Source: Manis javanica (lineage: Eukaryota; Chordata; Mammalia; Pholidota; Manidae). Taken from it: 64,000 nt of DNA. Shown one piece after another: positions 58,196-64,000 of this stretch. The notes beneath the pieces are model-generated. The model was not told the origin of the DNA. It saw only the letters and a program-made list of their open reading frames with translations, and did not search any database. The stretch covers positions 16,980,501 through 17,044,500 of the forward strand of contig NC_133167.1 of the NCBI RefSeq assembly GCF_040802235.1, in the 5' to 3' direction. Position 1 is the first letter of the stretch. Each line of letters starts with the position of its first letter. The position numbers and the translations under genes were made by a program.

Positions 58196-58320
58196 GGTCC
58201 ACAGCAGTTTGCAGTAGGCGGGTCCCAGCTGCTGGCCAGACGTGAAGAGCTGAACTGCGGGAAACGCTAACTCTACCCTAGCTGCTGAAGATCCGAAGGC
58301 AGAGGGAGAGCGAAGACAGG

Positions 58321-58336
58321 ATGGCAGGGGGTAAGT
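58321..58336 (+). other. Candidate first coding exon end: Kozak ATG plus splice donor
   Basis: ACAGGATGGCAGGGG is followed by GTAAGTG: an ATG with A at -3 and G at +4, ten bases before a consensus 5' splice site at 58331. This arrangement is common in CpG-island first exons. No second exon could be recognised, so the call is tentative. Confidence 0.3.
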
Positions 58337-58405
58337 GTAGTGGCAGAATACCCCACCGTCGCTGCTCTGGATTGCCTTATGCTGCAGAAGTGGAGGAGCC
58401 TCCCC

Positions 58406-58420
58406 CCCAGAGGGGGCGCC
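58406..58420 (+). promoter_or_regulatory. Weaker CTCF-like motif
   Basis: The right part AGGGGGCGCC is a perfect CTCF core half, but three positions to the left deviate. Confidence 0.35.
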
Positions 58421-58612
58421 GTGTTGATTCCCACCGAAGTGTGGTGCCAGCTGGCAGCCGCCCTGGGGCCGAATCAGCAAGACAGAGCTGGGTCCACTGG
58501 ACTGAGGCCCCGGGCCAGGAGAAACCCATCCGACGGTCTGCGGCGGGAAAGAACGGGTCTCCAGGACTTTGAGCTTCTTGAATACCCAGTCCTAGACTCC
58601 AGACACTCCAAT

Positions 58613-58636
58613 ACACACACACACACACACACACAC
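58613..58636. repeat. (CA)n microsatellite in CpG island
   Basis: About 12 CA units. Confidence 0.9.
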
Positions 58637-59367
58637 CCTCCTTGTGCTCTCTGCCTTGGGTGCCGTGCATATTCAAGCAAAGAAACAGAGGCACAGCAGG
58701 AACGAGCACTGAGTAGACCCCTCCTCCCCATATTGCCTAGAGTTGGAGCGGAAAAGTTGAGCTAAAGGACTGCGGTGTGAAGTTCCAATTAAGGAGCCCG
58801 GGCCGGGGACAACCCCAGGGACCCCGCCCTCTTGACCTGTAAGCAATGCCCACCCCCGGCCGCGTCCCCGATTCCCGAGTAATGAGCTGCTGCGCTCAGC
58901 TTTAATGGGAAGCGCGGGGTCTGCCTGGTAGACGACCCCTGGGCAGTGTATGGGCGGGCAAGGGGCTAACCGCAGGGCCTCGGGGCAGTTCAGGCTGCAG
59001 CGCCGTTTGGGGGAAGGGGACGGACACTCAGTTTGGCGAGCTCTGCGTCAGAGGAAACCACAAGACCTTCGGGTCGGTAGTTGGGGATCCCTTCCCGGGA
59101 CACTGGGGGTTGAGGGTCTTGAACCCCAGCGAGAGTGCGAGCAGAGGAACCGAACGTCTTAGGAGAGCTAGGGATGAGGGTGGGGGGCAGATTCCAAACT
59201 CCCCATCCCAACCCTAGGAGCCCTAGTTCCTCTTGTCCGAGACTCCTCCCTCGTTATGACCTCCCCCACCCCCCGCCCCGCTCCCCTTTCTGCCGCCCCC
59301 GTCACCTCCCTTCTCGTATCCCCAGGGCGCTCCCACCCTGGGGAAGAATGTGCCCTCCTAGCGCACC

Positions 59368-59381
59368 CTTGCCATGGTAAC
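59368..59381. promoter_or_regulatory. RFX X-box 1
   Basis: CTTGCCATGGTAAC matches the X-box GTTGCCATGGYAAC at 13 of 14 bases and is an imperfect palindrome as expected for RFX dimers. Confidence 0.75.
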
Positions 59382-59490
59382 GGCACACCCCCACCCCCGC
59401 GCACCGCAGCGGCCCGGCCTGGCCCTGAGGACTTCGAGAAAAGGAGGGGTGGGCGCCTCCCAGCCCCGCGGACACACCTCGACTGCCCTC

Positions 59491-59504
59491 GTTGCCACAG
59501 CAAC
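59491..59504. promoter_or_regulatory. RFX X-box 2
   Basis: GTTGCCACAGCAAC is a perfect match to the X-box consensus GTTGCCNNRGCAAC, 123 bp from X-box 1. Confidence 0.82.
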
Positions 59505-59600
59505 CGGGAGGGTTAGGAAGTGCGCAGTCGCAAAGTGGCTAAAAATTCTCAAAAGATTCCTCACCCCTATCATCCACCAGTAGAAGACCCTGGCTCCAGG

Positions 59601-62250
59601 GAGAGATTGCCACCCTCAACCCCAACTTTAAGGACAAAGTCTGGAGAGGGACCACAGGGCGTCTCAGCTACCACGCGGGGCAAGCCTAGGGAGCAAAGGC
59701 AACCGAAGGGCCCCAGAGACCCTAAACCGAAAAGGGATCCCCCCTGTCGCCAGCCCATCTCTCTCCCCGAGCAAAACTCTGAGAGGGGCGCTGGCAGCAG
59801 GAAGCCAGGGAAGGGCCCGGAGGCGCGCAGGCCCCACAGCGGAGTGGTGATTACAGGGACCTGTCCCTCCTGCCCCGGGCTCCCACTCTCATTAAGTCAT
59901 TTTTTCCCCTGTTGGAAAGTCCCCGTGCCTTGAGCGCAGAGGTTGGGGCGACCGCAGGCAGCTGCCGACAACCACATAAGAAGGGGGGTGATAGGGGAAG
60001 CGGGGGCCACGACTAGGGCCTGGCCAAACTCCAACAAGGAAGGCCCCCTGCTGGGAGCTAGCTGAGGGTGCCTTAATTTGTGGGAAAGAGGAGAAGGGCC
60101 CGCATGCCCTTGACCTTGCTTCTTACCCATGGGGGCCCTCCTACTGCTGCCAACGCCTCTACCTTTGCTTCTCCCTTCCGCTCTCCCCTCCCCCTCCCCC
60201 CTGGGACCTTGGGCGACAGAAAAGCAGGATGCCTGAGTTCCGATCCCCACCCCAGTCTGGCTGCCTCTCCCTGACCCTTAACCCCACCACTGCCTGGTAA
60301 TCTGTCCAACACCGTCATTCTCTGATAGTTTCCTCCCTTCCTCTTTTTGGGACCATCTAGGCTCCATGAGTCTACAAAATTTTTCCTCCTGCTAGGAGGT
60401 GACCCAGTGTCCATTAAGGTGAAAAGTGTTGGGGATGGGACTTCTCTGAATAACCTCTGGTACACCTCCTGTTCTCATTTCCAGATCTCAATCCTGATCC
60501 TCCCCAAACTGTCGGCAAGTTCTTTCATCTACCTCCATCCTCCCACTTTATTTCAGTTACCTTCTTCTATTTCCAGTCAGTCAGTGATTCCTGCCTGGCC
60601 TTTCAGCCAGTGTGCATAAGCCCAGTGCCCCTTGGTTCCCATTTTTCTGCCCCTCACCACCTCCACATCTTCCTTTAGAGCCCTTACCAAGTCCCACACA
60701 CCCCTTTCAATTGTGGGGTCCAGCTCTGATCCTGGAACTCCTCAGCTTCTGGCTCAGGGAGAGGATAGGGCGTGGGCTACACCTTGTTCATTCCCCAACT
60801 TTTCCTCTGGTACTTCACAGATCAGGCCAGCAGCATTCAAAAGTCGCCATGACTTGATTTGACTGGACACAGCCTTCCCCCACATCCTAGTGTCCAGCCC
60901 CCCACCCCTCCCTCTAAAGAGGACAGGCTCCACAGTGCTGCTGTCTGCCTCATTATCCCAGCCTTGATCCCACACTGCTCATCTTCACTCCTCTCCCAGC
61001 TTTGTCCTCCCTAAGGCAGAGGAGGGTAAGGCCAAACAAAGCCAACACTGTAGCGGACACTGCTGGGGATGGGAGTGCTGACCTCCCCGCAGGCCTCCAT
61101 TCCCCCTTCCCTTCCTCCTTCCAGGCCTGGGAGTGAGGAAGGGGGTGGGAACCCGGGTGGGAACCCAGCCCCCACAGCTCACTCCTGGGTGAACAAGAGG
61201 AAAGGAATGAGGAGGTGTGTCTGGCTGCTCCTGCCCACCCCTCCTCCCAGAGGACTCTCACTAGCCTGCTCTGGAACTGTCTTTTGAGGGGTGGGGAGAG
61301 AATCCTTGTTCTCCACAGAGAATGCAGGCAACTGGAGGAGAAGGAACTGAGGGCAACCTAGTGGAGGCAAAGCTCCCAGCTGGTGGGTCTAGGGTACATC
61401 ACCGTAAGAGCCTCCTGTCCTCACCTCTCCCAAGTGGTAGGGATGGGACAAGTCTAGGGTAATACAGGGATTGTGTAGGCTAGTAATTGGGAAAAGAGAA
61501 CAGGACTTCATTCTTGTCTGGTTCATCAAGGAGGGTGCCATTCTGGGGTAAATTGAGACAACAGCATCCTCAACTTTGAGCAGCAGGAGAGCTGGATGAA
61601 GTAGGTGGAGTGTTCTTTCCCTGAAATCCTGACCCCACCTCCCTCTCCACCGCCCTCCTCTCTGAGGGTCTGTTCCAGAAAAACATCACATCTGAGAGCC
61701 AAGGAGAGTACAGTGCTGGACCCAAACTGCCAGCTCAGTAGTGTTCTTATAGGGGTATGGTGGTTCAGGGAGGGGGCTTGCCGACCTGCCAAGGGGCATC
61801 CTGAGCTGATGATCTGGCACTGAGGCTCAGGAAGGATGAGCCCCCAGCTGCAGCCTTACTTACATACCCTGTCTCCCCTGTCTGGACTTGGAGAGACCAG
61901 AATCCAGACAGTGCGTCTCCTGGCCCTCCCCCGCCACCCTCCTCCAGGCCGCACCTCCTAGCCCCACCTGCTCCCTGGGGCGCTGGGCTGGCTGGGTTGA
62001 GCTGGGTCTTGCCCAGGATTACTGCTTTCAGAGTGCCTCCTGTCTTTGCTGACTGCTGCTGGGCACCACCACTCATCCCGGCTGTGGCAGAAGCTCAGGC
62101 ACAAGGTGGACAGCTAGAGCTCCAGCATCAAGGGCTCCTGATCCAGACCCTTGTCAACATCCACACTGCCCCAACTCAGTTCAGGCCCCATCTCTGGTTT
62201 GGAAGATGGCTGTAGTTTCCTAACCTGCTGTCAACTTGTCCCCCTTCAGA
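59601..62250. other. Intergenic, repeat-poor, no gene seen
   Basis: A 2.6-kb stretch of GC-intermediate DNA almost free of recognisable repeats. It contains purine/pyrimidine-skewed patches but no convincing exon. The frames 60073-60465 and 59897-60250 (minus) and others have matching open frames on the opposite strand and no domains. Low repeat density next to WNT10A suggests regulatory content. Confidence 0.45.
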
Positions 62251-62254
62251 ATTT

Positions 62255-62905
62255 AGTGGCCCACACAGAGATTCCACCATGTGGGAATCAGACCATAACA
62301 CTCACCTGCTTAAGACCCTCTGAAGGTTCCCATTCCTCTTAAATAAAATCCCAACTCCTTACTCTGGTTTACAAGGATATGTGATGTGACCCATGCCCTG
62401 CCCCACCCCACCTCTTCTCCTGCTAATCTGCCCCTTGATTTCTTCACTCCAATCACACTGGTCTCTTGGTATTCCTCCTGAGAAAGAAATCTTTCTGACC
62501 TCAGAGTCTCTGCATTCACATGGCCTCTGCCTAGAGAGCCCTTACACTCAAACTGTGCACAGCTCTCATCATAGTGCAGGTCTCAGCATGAGCATCACAG
62601 CTTGGAGGGACCTTCCCAGACCTGTGCCTTTACCTAAAGGGACCCCAATCCCACAAATCACTCTACATCCAGCACCTTGCTTCATTTTCTTCATGGCACA
62701 TAGCATTGTCTGAAATGACCTTCTTGTGTATTTACTTGTTGATTGTCTATCTCCCCCAGCCAGAATGTAAACTCCAAGAGAGCAGGTGCTGTGTCTCTCA
62801 TTCACATGTATCCTCAACACCCCTCCTCCCTGCCCTTCCATCCCAACCGCAGAGTGCCAGACCACAAAGAGTGCAAAATAAATATTTGTTAAATGGGTGA
62901 TGTGG
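62255..62905 (+). mobile_element. L2 LINE 3' fragment
   Basis: Long plus-oriented L2: CTTAAGACCCTCTGAAGGTTCCC, TTGGTATTCCTCCTGAG, AGAGAGCCCTTACACTC, TTCCCAGACCTGTGCC, CAGAATGTAAACTCCAAGAG, ending GTGCAAAATAAATATTTGTTAAATGG. It is antisense to WNT10A. Confidence 0.85.
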
Positions 62906-63339
62906 GGTGGGGGCTGGTGGGGAAGGGTGTCTGAGACCTCTGTATAATCACTCCAGCTCAGTTATGTCCATTTCTTCCTTTTAATCCTCCTCCTGATCAT
63001 CAGCTTCCACTCCTTCCCTCCCATGCAGGGGGAGGGGGAGGGATGAAAGGAAACAGACCCAGGGGCGGCTGGGCTGACACTTGCCCTAGACTGTGGGGCA
63101 ATCCCTAGACCAACTGAACTGAATTTGGGGCTGCTGGCCAGGAGGCAAATCAGTCCTGAAGCCCACAGAAGTGTGTGGTGGGGTCCACTCAGGCCTGGGC
63201 TGTCCCGTGATTGCAGACGTGATGACCCTCAGAGCTGGGAGGCCCCTATAAGATCATGTCGTCCAACCTCCTCTCCTAGGAGCCAAGCCAAGACCGCATG
63301 CCGCATTGAGCCAGGCTCAGGGAGGCGGGAGCCTTGCGC
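62906..63339 (-). other. WNT10A: WNT10A 3' untranslated region
   Basis: Follows the WNT10A stop on the minus strand. It is free of interspersed repeats until the L2 at 62905. Whether the transcript continues through the L2 is unknown. Confidence 0.6.
62980..62985 (-). terminator. Candidate WNT10A polyadenylation signal (ATTAAA)
   Basis: TTTAAT on plus is ATTAAA on the gene strand, about 355 bp beyond the stop codon. The downstream region is only weakly GT-rich, so a more distal signal is possible. Confidence 0.4.

Positions 63340-64000
<661 letters not shown>

Larger units (their letters stand above)
57846..59600. promoter_or_regulatory. Large orphan CpG island with X-boxes and CTCF-like motifs
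   Basis: About 1.7 kb of CpG-rich DNA starting abruptly at TTGGGCGCCGAGAGATAGCGCCGCAG, midway between CDK5R2 and WNT10A. It contains two CTCF-like motifs (58180 and 58406), an ATG in strong Kozak context next to a consensus donor (58321-58336), a (CA)n (58613), homeobox-like TAATGA and TTTAATGG (58880-58905) and two RFX X-boxes (59368 and 59491). No protein family is recognised in any frame. Best read as an unannotated promoter or enhancer cluster, with direction unknown. Confidence 0.6.

Noticed and set aside
59135-59933. Several overlapping frames on both strands in the CpG island
   Set aside because: Open on both strands at once, rich in Pro/Arg/Gly/Ser, without domains; best explained by GC content.

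Overview
This is mammalian nuclear DNA. Coding exons are sparse and separated by tens of kilobases of non-coding sequence. That sequence is full of fossil MIR, L2, L1, MaLR-type LTR and Tigger elements, with microsatellites and CpG-rich promoter-like islands. Three protein-coding loci are recognisable: the last coding exon of FEV (plus strand, 1856-2442), the intronless gene CDK5R2 (minus strand, 19495-20598) and the last coding exon of WNT10A (minus strand, 63340-63837). This is the order and relative orientation known from human chromosome 2q35 (WNT10A, CDK5R2, FEV), read from the opposite strand. By eye I found no Alu, B1/B2, bovine tRNA/BovB SINEs or carnivore SINEC. There are, however, several well-preserved 5'-truncated L1 insertions with intact target-site duplications. 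A laurasiatherian whose recent repeat load is L1-driven would fit (a pangolin is one possibility), but this is inference only.

Layout. Positions 1-1855 are the end of FEV intron 2, then the ETS-domain exon, its 3' UTR and an ATTAAA signal near 3050. A strong CTCF-like motif follows at 3676. From about 3.7 to 16.7 kb lies non-coding DNA with MIR, L2 and old L1 pieces. A GC-rich promoter-like island at 16.8-17.65 kb carries a near-perfect RE1/NRSE (REST) element, an E2F-type site and CCAAT boxes. CDK5R2 lies at 19.5-20.6 kb with its GC-rich 5' region up to about 20.95 kb. From 21 to 50 kb is a repeat-dominated gene desert. It holds a decayed Ty3/gypsy-like RNase H relic, an L2 reverse-transcriptase relic, four L1 insertions with recognisable target-site duplications, a multi-layer nest of transposons at 45.5-48.3 kb and a hAT transposase relic at 49.6-50 kb. 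A second orphan CpG promoter-like island sits at 50.3-50.95 kb. A third and larger one (57.85-59.6 kb) carries two RFX X-boxes, CTCF-like motifs and a strong start codon abutting a consensus splice donor. The window ends in the 3' UTR, last exon and last intron of WNT10A.

Functional reading. FEV (serotonergic-neuron ETS factor) and CDK5R2 (p39, neuronal CDK5 activator) are neuronal genes next to a broadly used epithelial/dental WNT ligand gene. The RE1 lies between FEV and CDK5R2. CTCF-like motifs lie beyond FEV on one side and between CDK5R2 and WNT10A on the other. Together they suggest a neuronal regulatory compartment separated from WNT10A. No unknown protein-coding system was found. The most interesting unexplained items are the three orphan promoter-like islands, the RE1, the paired X-boxes, an L1 with a probable 3' transduction, and two sets of short dispersed perfect repeats that look like templated insertions.
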